A stretch of DNA of 64,000 nucleotides from Zygnema circumcarinatum (lineage: Eukaryota > Streptophyta > Zygnematophyceae > Zygnematales > Zygnemataceae), in contig CM074806.1 of assembly GCA_037447605.1 (NCBI GenBank), positions 1,010,006 through 1,074,005 of the forward strand, in the 5' to 3' direction. The notes under the pieces were generated by a model that had not been told where the DNA came from, did not search any database, and saw only the letters and a program-made list of their open reading frames with translations. Shown one piece after another: positions 23,481 to 41,500 of the stretch. Numbering within the stretch: the stretch's first letter is position 1; each line of letters begins with the position of its first letter. The translations under genes were made by a program, and so were the position numbers.

Positions 23481-26400
23481 ATGGCTTCTATGAGTGTGGA
23501 AACGCAGGAATTGGTGATCGAGGAGAGGATGGCGAAAGTGAATGAGGGTGGCCGGAGGAGTGGAGAGGGGCCTGAGCATTTGGTTCTGCTTGTTAATGGC
23601 ATTTTTGCAAGGTTAAGCCCTTTGTCCTGAAGGTGGTTGGCCATAGTGATTTCATTTTTTCTGGTTATTTCATAGTCTGGCCTTTTAGGTGTAGGTTTGT
23701 TGTGTTCCAGGTTTTTGAAGACGATTCGCAGGTCAACTTTGAATGTTCCTTCGCTGCAAGCATTCCGCTTGCTAGCTTGCTAAGAAAAGGATTATCACCA
23801 CTAGCTGTATCAAATAAAATATTGTCAAAATGGTTACCAATATTATTTGAGCATGCACGCCTTCAATAACACTGTTTCGGCAGCCTGTCCCATTTTGAAC
23901 AGTAGCTTTTAAACTTGACTCTCCTCCCTTTCTGGAAACGAAACGTGATGATTTTAAAAGGTGGCCTTCTAGGAACCGTAGAGAATGCAATGCAGAGTGG
24001 TCTAATCAGACGACTCTCTTGGCTCTGTGTATGCAGTGCGAACGACTGGAGCTACGTTGCAGGAGAGTTGACGAAAAGACTGGCGTCGCACGTGCTTGTA
24101 TATGGTTAGTGACTGTTTCTCCTGATCACCACTTGTAGGAATGTTGGCTCAACGTTTGGGGTTAGGAAGTTCTGCAACATGGCGGAACTAAGGGGCGACA
24201 TTTGCTGGAGCTCCGTTTTATCTCTCGCTCGTAGTTGCATGCAATTGGTCACCCTTTCTCATTCGCATTTTTATTATGTGAGGCTGACCTAAGTTTTGCT
24301 TCGTGGTTTTCTCCTTTCCGATGACCCAGCAAGTACTGCAAATTCCTACTTCATGACACTGGAGGGAATTAATGCTGCTGGAAGACGATTGGCTGAAGAG
24401 GTGCCTGCTAAGTGATCTTATTCCCGGTATTTGAAGCACAGCCTTGCTCGGATATCAAAAGGAAATTCCGTTTTGAGCTTATCATGCTGGAGTGGGAGAT
24501 TGAAACCTTGTTAGACTATGGCGATAATTATACAGAATATAGACCTTGTATGTCGTGCAACTGCAATTTATAACAAAAAATATGAAGATTAATTGGCCCT
24601 GGTTTCACTCTGCTGCTTGAGATCACTACCCCATGTGTGTCTGCGGCGTTAGTCATTTTTCACCGGCGTGAACGATATATGTATTGGAAGCATTTGAATC
24701 AAGCCATACAATGGCTTTGAGACGGCATTTTCCAGTTATCCCCATTCTGATGATGTAAAATTACACTACTTGGTGTGTATGGATGATGTTGAAGGCAGAA
24801 TTTCTTAATGAATACTTGTTCAGACCTTTAAGACCTCTTTTTGACAGTTTGAAGTGCAGATGACTGACGACGGCTGTTGAATAGTGCAGGTGCATGTAAT
24901 GAAACAAAAAAATCCTTCACTCAAGCGAATAACAGTGGTTGCACATTCTCTTGGTGGGCTTATAGCTCGCTACGCAGTCGGCATACTTTACACCCCCCGG
25001 CCCCAGGATAGGTTCGCATTTGGCCTTGCTGCTATTTCGGTAGCATATGTGTATGACTGCCCCTGCATTACGGCAATCTTTTTGGAAAGGGGTTCATTTG
25101 TAATGTGTGGACGTTTATGCGTATGGCATGCAGTAACTCTGTGTCTGGAACAGCGTCAGGAGGGAGCAATGGGGGCTTATTGGCTGGCTTAGAGCCAATA
25201 AACTTCATCACTTTGGCGACACCTCATTTAGGAGTTAGAGGAAGGCGTCAGGTGAGCTTTTGAATTTTTCTTTCTAGTGCATGAACAGGCCGTCCTGCAC
25301 GCAAATTGTATTTTAAATTTGTACTTTATTCGCGTTCAGTTGTCAAACTGGCATGTTCAGCCTCAAGCTGAGCTCGATCTTTAGGCTGAAGCGAGAGTTG
25401 AGACAGCTAAGCTATAATCATTCTAATCCTTCTGCATCCTGAATGTTGTAATTCCAGCTTCCTTTCTTGCTTGGACTTGGAGTGCTGGAGGATTTGGCTC
25501 CTCCCCTGGCACCTCTCTTTGTGGGACGTACGGGACGGCAGCTCTTTCTTTCAGATGGAAATCTGGCCAAGGGCAAGCGACCCCTTCTTGTGAGCATGGC
25601 TTCCGATGCGCCAAATCTGGCGTTCATGTACGCACTCCTTTTTAACACAAACCAGTGTTGCAAGCACAGATTAAGTCTCTTTTCAACGCGTGATGCGTGA
25701 AGGCTATGTATTGGAGAGTGAGATCTCTGTAGGCTGTTTACTCAGTCTCACAAGCTGCTGAGAGTTGTCATGGCTGTCGTGTGCGATGTATGCCTTGGTG
25801 AAAGGTATGGAGGCTTTCTGCAGTCAGGTAACGCTATAAAAGACAAATGTCCTCACTAGCATGATCGAGACTGTTCCGGCTGCGGCATAGGAGAGGTCCA
25901 AGGATGGACTTAGATAGAGTCCATAGAGTAGAATAGATAGACATATTTCTTCTAGTGCAGTGTGCAGTGACTAGCGAGAGATCGACATAGGGATGTATTT
26001 AAAGCTGAGTAAGGTGCGGGTGATTGAATAATTGCAGATCAGGTCTCGCGGCTTTTCGATTGCGTGTGCTGTATGCAAATGTTGGCTATGATCACATGGT
26101 AGGCTGGCGTACATCATGCATTCGGCGAGAAGCGGAGCTTCCCACGGTACAACTTTCTATCCATTTGAACCAATTCTATGAGTAGCTTTAGTATGATGAG
26201 AGATCAGCTCCACTTTCATTATAACACACGCGTTGGAAGGCTCGTTTCTGTGAATGGGACAATTTCATGGCTTAGGCCTGCCTTTTTATCGTCGTGGCTC
26301 GCATGATGTGCTTTTGCATCTATCTCTGAATGTCTGCGAAGCGAATGACACTCAGTCCCTTACTTTCCTGACCTAGGGTCCCTATGTCCGATTTTTCACT

Positions 26401-27443
26401 ATAAATGACTGCTTTCTCTCTCCTACTGTTTGTTGTTCCTTTCACCTGTTCCAGACACTGTTCCTTGGAGCTCTTGGCTAAATGATGCTGGCAGATGGAC
26501 ATGTTTTCTTGTTGTAGTAGTTACGCTAATCCTTTGACTCGTCTTGCGGTATAAAGTAGGATAGGCCCAGGTTGGGACCTTAATCCTTATAGAGGGCCGT
26601 ACTTTGTTGCGCATGTATTCTGCCAGTTGGATGTTAACTCCTGTGTGGTTGGCCGGTTGAAGCAGCTACCGAGGAAGTCAATTAGTACCCGATACAAACA
26701 TATTCTCCTGGTTGAAGACTCTCCGGCTGTGCCGCACGTGCGCTCCAACAATGCAGAACTTGCTGATAATGGAACGGCAAATGAGAGGGCGGCCAGACTC
26801 CACGACGCTCTTGAAGGCAGGTTTCCCTCCTCTAATGGGTGGACCTTCAAGGAATCGTCAGCAGTTCACTTTGGATGACAGGAGGGGAGCAGTATTTCAT
26901 TGAGCTTTTTGAACGATTTTAATACGAAGCGCGTGTTTTGACTTCGGAGAACACTCGGCGAGACTGCTTATCCGTTTATCCTACGAAAGCACCATGTCTG
27001 GCCTCGATATAAAGTGTTTTTTTCTGTTGGGTTCAGAACACCGCTGATGAAGCCTACTATTTTCCCTATGCAGAGGAAATGATTGCGGGACTGCAGCAAG
27101 TGCCTTGGAGAAGAGTTGAAGTTAGCTTTCGCGGAGCCTTTTGGCCGTTCTTTGCACATAACAACATTCATGTGAGCTCTCGTCTCTTCTGTGTCTGGAA
27201 AGCCATCCAAACCCATTTTACCAGGACCTTTTGGGACCCTTGTATTATTTGTAGCTCTCTGTCCATACCTGAGCAAGTGCGAATCGAGTTCACTGCTTTC
27301 AAGCAGACTCAAACTTTCCGCAAGATGTGACGGTGCAGGTGAAGCAGGAGTGGCTGCATTTTGAAGGCGCCGGAGTTGTTGCTCACCTCGCAGACACCAT
27401 ATATGAAAGTGATCCTGTGTCTCGGCCTGTTGCTAGGCTATGA
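23481..27443 (+). CDS. Alpha/beta-hydrolase serine esterase (DUF676 type), about 10 exons
   Basis: Exons are 23481-23611, 24037-24104, 24330-24400, 24890-25011, 25134-25251, 25458-25627, 26038-26146, from 26627 to an unresolved end between about 26720 and 26870, 27037-27171 and 27339-27443. The protein is a putative lipase or esterase of the plant DUF676 group. The strand-loop HLVLLVNGIFA, the motif ANDWSYVAGEL, the nucleophile elbow VVAHSLGG (catalytic Ser), ITLATPHLGVRG and VLYANVGYDHMVGWRTS (Asp and nearby region) appear in order. FWPFFAHNNIHVKQEWL near the end supplies the likely catalytic His. The substrate is unknown. The frame stays open upstream to ATGs at 23262 and 23172, so an N-terminal extension with Arg/Ala-rich targeting character is possible. 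I chose 23481 as the conservative start. Confidence 0.88.
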
Positions 27444-28507
27444 GTTGCTTCCTATACAGCCTCGCTTGGAAGAGACTGATTGAGGCTTAGTTGACTAGCA
27501 AACCTTACTATGGAGCAGGTAGCAGACAAACAGCACCGCCGCGTTTTAACTAAGTACCCTGAACCTTCTGAAGTGATCTTCAGAAGTTATCGGCGTGGTT
27601 GTGTATTCAGTGCCCCTTCTTACATAGTTCACAAATGGGGGAATTGCTCTCGCAGCGACGAAGCAATGGCTGGAATTGACTGTTGGCAGTAGACAGTAGG
27701 GGAATTGGAGCAGGGCGCGTCTAGGTTGTCAAATAGTCCGAGAATAGCCTTTTAGCTTAGGAAGGGCACATGCTGTGTCTAGGAGTAGGCGGGTTCATCT
27801 GTAGATTTGGTTGATATGCAATGTGGTTTTCGTGCAAGTTGGCGGTATTTTTCTCGTGACGCCTAGCTTTATCTGAGGTCAGCAAGGGACCGTTTCTTAA
27901 GGAGGGTTCCTTATGGGGCGTCAACAATTTTTTGGCGTGACAGCCTGCTTGAGTGATCTGACTTTCTTTTGTGTGCTGGCTTCAATATGGCTGGTTCTGG
28001 TGCCTAGTACTGACATTGTTCAGTAGCAACTGCTAGCTTCCTTCTGCTCAAAGCACAGTTCCTTTGAGCAATTACGAGCGTCTTGAATGAACTTCAGCCA
28101 TCGAAGGACAAAAGCGGATAGCAGGAGGAAGAGAGAGGAGGGAGAGAGGCAAGGGAGTGAAGGGAGGACGCCCACTGGATCATAGTTAAAAAAGAATATC
28201 CCCTCGTCCTTGCCGAGCCCTATAGTTACTGTCCACATGTATACAATGACTTCCTAATCTCAGTTGAACGAGTTTCCAGGTGTTCACATCATAAAACTGT
28301 AATTTGCAGGGCTGTCCACCACGGACCACAGTACTCCTCGTCGGCGGACGCTGCTGACCAACAGACGCTGACGTTGTAAAGGCGAGACCTATTCCGCTCC
28401 ACGTATCGATTTTAGGGTTCGTCGGATCTACAAGCAAGAAGTCTGTACTCCCCTCTCTCCCGCTCATCTCTCTCCCGCTCCCTCTCCCTTCCACAAGCAC
28501 AGGCAAT
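27444..28507. other. Region between the esterase and the first RCI2/PMP3 gene
   Basis: About 1.06 kb. It should hold the esterase 3' UTR and the promoter and leader of the next gene. I saw no coding exon and no ACGTG cluster. Confidence 0.5.
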
Positions 28508-29054
28508 ATGTGTACCTGGGACTGCCTCTCCATCTTGGCCGCCATTTTCTTGCCGCCTCTTGGCGTCTTTATGAAAAGGGGATGCCTCTGCGAATTCTGG
28601 GTAAGTGAACAAGCTTGTCGGAAAGCTTTTCTTTGATGCCAAGGCTCTAACTTGCATGCTGTATTAAATGTGATGTTTATAACGGGGACGATATCGTTTT
28701 TTAAGCCTGTATTGGCCGTGCTTTTCATATTTTCTCTTTCTTTGGTTGATGTTCATGATTGAATCTCATCTAGTTCTATGGCTGACGCATCTGGACATAC
28801 CGTCATTTTTATGGAATAGGTGATACTTTCAGCCGGGTTCTTTCTACACGTTGTCGTGCCCTCTCTTACTTAGTCTTTGCTCGATTAAGGTGACGTCGTT
28901 GCTTCAGTTACAAGAAGTGTCGCAAGAGGGTCAATCAGGAGTGACTGAAATAAGTGTTGTATACCTTTTGCTCGTGCAGATATCTATTCTACTCACGATA
29001 TTGGGCTATGTGCCGGGTTTGATCTACGCGATCTACGTCGTGGTGTCAGAGTGA
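28508..29054 (+). CDS. RCI2: RCI2/PMP3-family small membrane peptide, copy A
   Basis: Two exons, 28508-28600 (31 codons) and 28980-29054 (24 codons plus stop), make a 55-residue peptide. Two hydrophobic helices flank the family loop: CLSILAAIFLPPLGVFMKRG, then CEFW, then ISILLTILGYVPGLIYAIYV, ending VVSE. Proteins of this family (yeast Pmp3, plant RCI2) sit in the plasma membrane, limit ion leak and depolarisation, and are induced by cold, salt or abscisic acid in plants. The intron begins GTAAGT right after EFW, the same place as in copy B. The peptide is too short to stand out by length alone; the motif order makes the call. Confidence 0.93.
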
Positions 29055-31485
29055 GTGACAGATCCGCCTCCACATTATCCCTGTTTCGTCAAAATATTCA
29101 TAATGCTTTCATGCATTTCTTTGTTGCATAAATCAATGGCAATGCTTCCCTCAGTAGTATGCTTCAGAATTGAAAAATGATGCCAAATGCCAGGTCTAAT
29201 GGATGCTCTTGATGTCAAACAAAACCAGTTGCTGGGCATTGTCCATTTTGAACATGAAGCTCCTATTTTGAGGGCCACGCATAGGATGGGACGCGTGCAG
29301 TTTTAAAAAGTCTCTGAACTGACTCTGAGATTTACAGTTGTCTTGTACTCCAATTAATAATATCCTGTTACTTTCGTCATGATGCAGCATCCGAAATGAA
29401 GGAGAAGTTGTGTACTACCAAGCAGCTTGAGGACGATAGTGAACGCAAGAAGTGTAGTAAGCTGTTTCAAGGAAAATTACCAGATTTTACTCATCTGTCA
29501 GTACATAATTAGACATTGCAGATTCCTGCGGCTCAGAGCGCGGCTTTGGCCGTTAGTCACATACTTACTGATAATGCTTTGTGTATGATGTGTGTGTCTG
29601 CTGCCAGCATCGCATGCAAACAGTTCATCCAACTGTTGAATTGCCATCGGCAGACTGAACTTACCTTTACTTTTGATCTCACTTAAATAAGGAAAGCATA
29701 GTGCTATGCGCATAGTGCTGCTGGTTCGGCTTTGGAACAATGATTGACTTGAAACGTACGGGGGGTCCTGCAATGCCTGTTGTGCCTTGTTTCCCTGCAA
29801 AACGTCCCGTCGTCAGTGTGGGTCCCTTGCAAAGCTGCATCTCATCTTATCCTAAAAACCCATTTTTTGGGACTGAAAATTGGCCCAAAATTTTCCCTAC
29901 ATTGGCCCTAAATTGGCCATCTGTGTTGGACTTCTGACTGATTTACGGCGGGCCAACTATCATAGAATTGCGTGCTATACATGGAAACGGGCATGTGGAA
30001 TGTTGACACGTGGCATGCCCTCGAGCAAAGTTCGAAAATCCCAGTCGGCGATCTAACGGTCTAAGTTGGAGAGTGTGTACACGTGGCATTTTTATGCGAA
30101 AAAGGACCTTCGGTTCAGTTCAGTTTATGTTTTGCTTAACTGCCATAGGGCTGCTTGGCCGCACGATAAGGCTTACACGTGGCGTGTAAGGGTATGCAAT
30201 CAAGTCCTGCCACGTGGCCGAATGACAGCCCCTCTATGTCTGCCAGCTGGCACTGCAACAATCCACGTGGCACCTGGAGTAACAGAGGCGTTGACACGTG
30301 TCAGGTTTGGAGAGGCGAGCGGGAGAGGGAGAGAGGGGGAGAGTGGAAAGGCGAGAGAGATGGAGCGCACTCGCGCTTGCCCATGGCGGGACGGACCCAA
30401 TTCTCTCCCTTCTTTGCGCCAAAGCGTTCACGATTCAGACTAAGCGAGAAGGGACGGTAAAAGATCAAAACTATATGACGATGACTAAGCAAAAGGGGAG
30501 GAGGAGGCGCGGGAGGGGGACAGTAGAGGCGGCCAATGGGTGGTTCATTTCGCGCAAGTAAAGGCCTTTAGAAGCCCCGCCCCCCCCTGGCCCCCTCCCA
30601 GCCCCATAGTCCACAGTCCTCCATTTTCCTCCCACGCCCATCACCGACCCCTCCGCCCTCTCAGTCTCCCTCCCCCTGCCGGCCCATCAAGCCCCCTCTC
30701 TCCCGCACTCCTCCAATCTCGCAGAGGGCAAATCGCAGAGACATGCAGAGAGGGGATGAATCGAGAAGGGGTTGCTTTAACGAGCGCAGATGAACCACAT
30801 CCCTAAGCTTGCACGAACGATGCTATTTACAGAACTGCACGTTCTCTCTCAGACATGCCTTCTTGAACTACTTTCTAAACAGGTCCTGCATACTCTCCTA
30901 TTTTACTTACAAGTGCCACGTTCCTTCTAACTCTACAAATTAAGATTTGTGTGTAATTCCTACCGACTCGCTCGCAGGACTCGCAGGGGTGTACATTGAT
31001 GCGCGGCATTAGATACAGGAGACAAAAATATATTTGGTAGGGTGACCAACGTTGACCAGCGTTGACTCGCGAGTGAATGCACCGTTGGAGCTTGCTCCGA
31101 TTCTAGCTGTTCTGATAGTACACGACCTGCCCGTCGACGCCATGGATGCTGCACCGCCGCCAGACAGACAGACAGTCCACAAGCTTTAATTGCTCAGGTT
31201 TTCACTCCCGTTTTTTCAATCACAAAAAGAGGGGATTTACAAAATAGCATGAAAGCCACCACTATAAATCGTCTCTTTCCGGCAATGCAGGACACAACAC
31301 GTCAAGCAAACAATTGAATGCTGTGTCCGGCTAATCAACCTTCAACCTCATATAGCTTTGGGGAAAGTAGTTAAAGGAGAAGCGGATGAGCTTTCCTTCG
31401 TCACAAGTAAGGAAAGGTTAAGGGGTCCCAAAACAAGAAGAAGAAAAAGAAGAAGTAATTCAGTTTAGTGGGAGGGTGTTGTAGC
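29055..31485. other. Non-coding stretch between the two RCI2/PMP3 genes
   Basis: About 2.4 kb. It holds both 3' flanks, an orphan ACGTG array at 30007-30302, and a GA- then C-rich stretch at 30303-30720. The frames at about 30298-30561 and 30540-30806 are low complexity (Arg/Gly or Pro/Ser) and I do not support them as genes. A promoter for an unseen transcript is possible. Confidence 0.5.
30007..30302. promoter_or_regulatory. Array of six CACGTG sites (ABRE/G-box)
   Basis: CACGTGGC occurs at 30007, 30080, 30176, 30211 and 30264, and CACGTGTC at 30295. This is the abscisic-acid response element bound by group A bZIP factors, and the sites sit 31 to 96 bp apart. No gene that would use this array was found. 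Confidence 0.75.
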
Positions 31486-31963
31486 TCACTCCTTGACCAC
31501 CACGTAGACGGAGTATATGAGGCCGGGCAGGTAGCCGAGCAGAGTGAGGAGGATGGAGATCTGCAACCGAGAATGGAAGCTCGTCGGAAGTCAGCAACGC
31601 TTGCTTACAAGGGCTGCAGGTAAGCTCTAGTCATTCAGGCTGAAGCGTCCTATTACTTAACAAAGTAAAATACTCCTTGGCAATAATATCCGTTTCATGT
31701 GGAATGTACACCATTGTGAAGATAAACAACAACACTCACCAGGCAAGGAATTGCACACGAAGAAGAAAATCCTTATTTAAAAAAGAGGTATCAAAAAGAC
31801 TATTCTCAAGCTATGAACTGCGATAGACGCCTGCCTCCCCTCCTTCCCGCCTGCCTGGAGAGGGCCTCACCCAGAACTCGCAGGTGCATCCTCTCTTCAT
31901 GAAGACGCCGAGCGGCGGCAGAACGATGGCCGCCAGCACCGCCAGACAGTCCCAGCTGCACAT
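31486..31963 (-). CDS. RCI2: RCI2/PMP3-family small membrane peptide, copy B
   Basis: Two exons, 31871-31963 and 31486-31560, give 55 residues, the same exon sizes as copy A. The peptide reads MCSWDCLAVLAAIVLPPLGV, then FMKRGCTCEFW, then ISILLTLLGYLPGLIYSVYV and VVKE. The two helices and the GC-CEFW loop are diagnostic. Most differences from copy A are conservative, so the pair is a local, inverted duplication. Upstream, three CACGTGG sites at 32230-32329 suggest abscisic-acid or stress control, as known for this family. The leader contains a CT-rich tract on the coding strand. Confidence 0.93.
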
Positions 31964-32027
31964 CCTCGCTCACTGGCTCGGCCTCCTTGAAGCAACGCTC
32001 TCAGAGTGTCAACTTCCTCTTTTGGGA

Positions 32028-32152
32028 AGGAGAGGGAGCAGGGAGGAGCAGGGAGAGGGAGAGGGAGAGGCAGAGGGAGTGGGAGAGGCAGAGGGAGAGG
32101 CAGAGGGAAAGGTAGTGGGAGAGGCAGGAGTGGGAAAGGGAGAGGGGACGGC
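32028..32152 (+). repeat. GGGAGA/GGCAGA purine tract upstream of RCI2 copy B
   Basis: Imperfect six-base GGGAGA and GGCAGA units run through this stretch. Read in the RCI2 direction it is a CT-rich tract just upstream of the start codon, probably leader or core promoter. Confidence 0.85.
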
Positions 32153-32229
32153 GGCTGCCGGGCACTGCGCGAGGGGAAAGGCCCTATTTGTAGCTGCAAT
32201 TGACGCCCTGGCGAATGGGCAGCGAGAGC

Positions 32230-32329
32230 CACGTGGCGGCCAACGATTGGGCCTCGCGATGCCGCTGAAGTGCAACCGACAAAGGTCCGACAAAGGTCCA
32301 CGTGGTCAATTCAAATTCCGTCACGTGGC
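32230..32329. promoter_or_regulatory. ABRE/G-box cluster of RCI2 copy B
   Basis: CACGTGGC at 32230, CACGTGGT at 32299 and CACGTGGC at 32322 lie 267-366 bp upstream of the start codon of copy B. Spacing and family expression fit abscisic-acid or dehydration control. Confidence 0.75.
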
Positions 32330-32477
32330 AACCAGTCGGCCTGGCCGCCTCCGGCGAGATTCGAGGCTGGCAGCTGGTGCTCCGGGCGGGAGTTTTTGTC
32401 GTATCTGTGTGAATGACCCTGTGGGCAACATGGCCGCGTAGTTCCACGTTCTAACTCGAGTTATTGGCTCAAAGCGT

Positions 32478-32607
32478 ACAACATGACATTGTACGCGTCT
32501 ATGCTTCAACATGAAGGAAAAATATGCATCCATATTACAACATGACATTGTACGCATCTATGTTACAACATGACATTGTACGCATCCATGTTACAACCTG
32601 AAGGAAG
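32478..32607 (+). repeat. Short minisatellite with ACATGACATTGTACGC core
   Basis: The core occurs at 32481, 32540 and 32569, with partial units between and after. Unit length is about 29 bp. It lies between the RCI2 promoter and the PPT1 3' end and also supplies regular GTAC sites. Confidence 0.8.
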
Positions 32608-32725
32608 CGTACACATGTGAACCAGATAGCTCGCAGTCGAGCCCTAGAGAAGCCCCCTCCCTGAACCTCACACCTCCCTCTCTACCTCAGCTCTGCGCTG
32701 CTGCAAGCGCGAGCCCATCTCAGCC

Positions 32726-38482
<5,757 letters not shown>

Positions 38483-38518
38483 GGCGGACGCACTTCCGCC
38501 CAAGCTTCGACGCTTCTC
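38483..38518. promoter_or_regulatory. 36-bp gap between PPT1 and MCD start codons
   Basis: The two ATG codons face away from each other with 36 bp between them. There is no room for two separate core promoters here, so the leaders of one or both genes must overlap the other gene's first exon, or one start is wrong. Confidence 0.6.
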
Positions 38519-41500
38519 ATGGCGCTCTCTTCCTTTCGGAGGGGCTTTCTACTGAAGAGGGCACATTTGCAAGATTTTTGCTGCAAGACAGCGTCTGCTG
38601 TACCACAAGATATAAGCAATAGAAGAACCGAGGAGACCCGCCATGGCCAGCGTCCAGTTTCAGGCAATGCTGTGGAGGTGAGTGCCGTGACCGTGAGCTC
38701 CTAGAAGCCCTTCTGCTCGAGCAGCTAAAATAGAATCCTCGGTTTTGCAAGATGGGCGCGTGCAGAAAAAAATTGCCCTAAGCAACGGTTTCTGGCTAAT
38801 ATAGCTGGAAAGGTGCTGTTTTCTTGAGGATAGAATGGAGGAAGCAGGGAGGATGGGGAGGAGAAGGAGGACTACAAGGAGGAGAGGAAGGGAAAGGGAG
38901 CTGTTAGTTGGCTCGAGCAAAGTATCGGCAAGACTGCGACGGACCCCGCCAATGTGGAGCGTTCTGTTGCAAAAGATGAGAGCAGGTGAGGACTTTGATT
39001 ATTCACGAGTGTGCTGGATCTCTCTGCAGTAGGAGAGAGCTGCAGAATCTGGAGGTGCCGAGAAAGAAGTTCAGGCGTTGTGGATAAGGGCTCAAAAAAG
39101 AGGAGTTGGGAAAGAAATATAATGGGAGATTTAGTGATGGTGGCAGGCTGCTGCAGATTGTTCAGCAGCTGTTAGAAACTGCCCCTCGTGTTAGCAGCAC
39201 TGACCTTCCCGAGAGCTTCATCAAGATATTGCGTGAGGTGAGTGCCAATTTGGGGCCCCTCTCTCTATCTCTCGCTGTTTCCCTCCCCTCCCCCCTGTCA
39301 CCACTCCCACTTCCCCACTCTCCCTCTCCCTCCTCCCTCTCCCTCTCCCTCNNNNNNNNNNCCTCTCCCTCTCCCTCTCCCTCTCCCTCTCCCTCTCCCT
39401 CCTCAGGAATTGACATAATGCACGTGTCTTTGGGAGGATAATACTGCCTCGACGCCGAGATATATCATTGTTTGCCATGCTCCGTAGTAGCGGTGTCGAA
39501 TTCGAAAGTGTTTCTGTTTACGTTTGTTTTTGTGTTTGTGATTTAGAGAGGTCTATACCCCGTAATGTCTAAAGAGCATGAATCACCGGTGAGGAATAGT
39601 CTCTTCACCAGACACTTATGCCCTTTAGAATAAGCGTATGAGGAATGCGACAACATCCTTTCCTTCAATCCATGTCGCACTGAAGTGTCCCTCGGTTAAG
39701 TCAGTATTGCTACACATTGACGTTCGAGCACTGTCTGGAGGAGTCCCTGCGTTTGAAGCCAAGCCTTACATTCTCGTGGTGTGGATTGCAGGACTACAAG
39801 CAGCTCCATGGAGAGGCAAGAGAAGCGGTGCTGCGAACCTTGGCATACCACTGCAGGGCTGACTCTCAACGTCTTTCAGAGCTTATGCGGAGCTATCTCA
39901 CAAGGCCATTGTCCACCCCTTCTGCAGGCAAGCTTTAATCAAGCCTCTCCATATGTTAGAGCTTTAGCACAGTAAAAGACTTATTGTGTGGACATTATGC
40001 CAAGTCCTGTCGAGGTTCAAGTGTGAAGCCATTTCCGTGCTGTATTGTAAAGTTAACCGACAAGCGGCGTGGCATTCTGTGGTATCGTCTTTTGACAAAC
40101 CCTCAATCTGAGCTTTATGGCTGTTTTAGGGTTGGTCTGCAGAAGCGGATGAGAGGCAGGAAAGTTCGGCAGAGCTGGTCGGCAGGCTTCGCCTCGAGGG
40201 CGCTTTGCGGAGTGCCCTTAGCCCTCGACCTGTGCGGCTATTAGAAGCAATTTGCGCACAGCCGGGGGGGCTTCACTTCCTCGTCAATCTCCGCTCCGAT
40301 CTCCGGCGAACAGCTCGGTAAGCCTTCTGACCCAAACTTCCCCTGCTGCAGGTTGGACAAGAATGGATTTTCTTCTTGACATAAAGCAGAAGGGGGGGAG
40401 GGACGAGTGAGAGAGAGGGCTCTGACGAAAGGAAGGGAGGGAAGTACGTGCCTGAACAAAAGCGACGCTGGTGGGGATTTTAAGGCTTCTATTCTAAGGT
40501 GGGGAAAGTAGGGAATTTTGGGCTTGCAGATGGCACAGTGACCCTAGACTGCGAGCATTGGATGACCTTTTGAAGAGTCTTTTTGGAACATGGCTCAGTC
40601 CTGCGTGTTTGGAGCTGAAGCGTATCACCTGGCAGGACTCCGCAGTGCTGCTGGAGAAGATTGTCGCATACGAGGTGATGATGATATACATGCCATGCAT
40701 GTATACATGCATACTCATTCTAAACCTCATGCTTCGGAGCTTTGAAAACCATTAACCAGCTGTTTAGACATCGTCCTTTCTGCCTTTCTGTTTATCTGCA
40801 TCTCAAGCAAGGAGGTAGTTGGCTCTATGCGATGCATGATGGTAGTGGGGGGAAGAGTGGGAGGGCAAGCAGGCCGTGCATCCGGTTCGATCTCTCTCTG
40901 ATCTAAAGCGACGTTTGGGACCCGGTCGCCGCTGCTTTGCCTACTGTCATCCTGCAATTCCAGGTAGCCTTCACAGGCAACGAAGTGGAAATAGGATTCA
41001 GAAAAAACAGTGTTGAGGGAAATAGGCCCGTTCGGAAAACAGTTTGCAGGGGCTTGCTCTGCTGGCGAGAGTGAACATTGTGTGTTGCTGGGAGGGGTAT
41101 GGTGTTGATAGGTGAGCCTTTGGTCTTCATGGAAGCGGCCTTATCCTCGAACTTGAGTCATTCCATTGAGGTGCGCACATGGAGATGCTTTTCTGCGGGA
41201 GAGAGAGAGGAAGTAAATAATTGGAGGAAAGAGTAGAGGGAGAGAGAGGGAGCAAGAAAGAGAGAGAGAAGTGTGTAGTACAAATAAGAAGAGAAGAGGC
41301 TCTGCTTCGAAGCACCTGAAGAAAACCTGTCTCCGCTTGCATGCAGCTTGTGCTTGAGAATGAAGAGGTTCTGCCAGAAGCCCAAGCTTCCACCGCCATC
41401 TTTTACTCCATCTCCAACACACAGGTATGATGTTGGGCATGGTGTTGGCATATCCATTCTCCACATAGTTTTTACCCCATGGAGAGGATGCCCTCCGCCA

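Noticed and set aside
30298-30806. Two plus-strand frames after the ABRE array
   Set aside because: Low-complexity Arg/Gly and Pro/Ser sequence with no start context, domain or splice support.
31884-32441. Plus-strand frame of 185 codons rich in Gly/Glu/Arg
   Set aside because: It overlaps RCI2 copy B exon 1 on the other strand and reads through the GGGAGA repeat.
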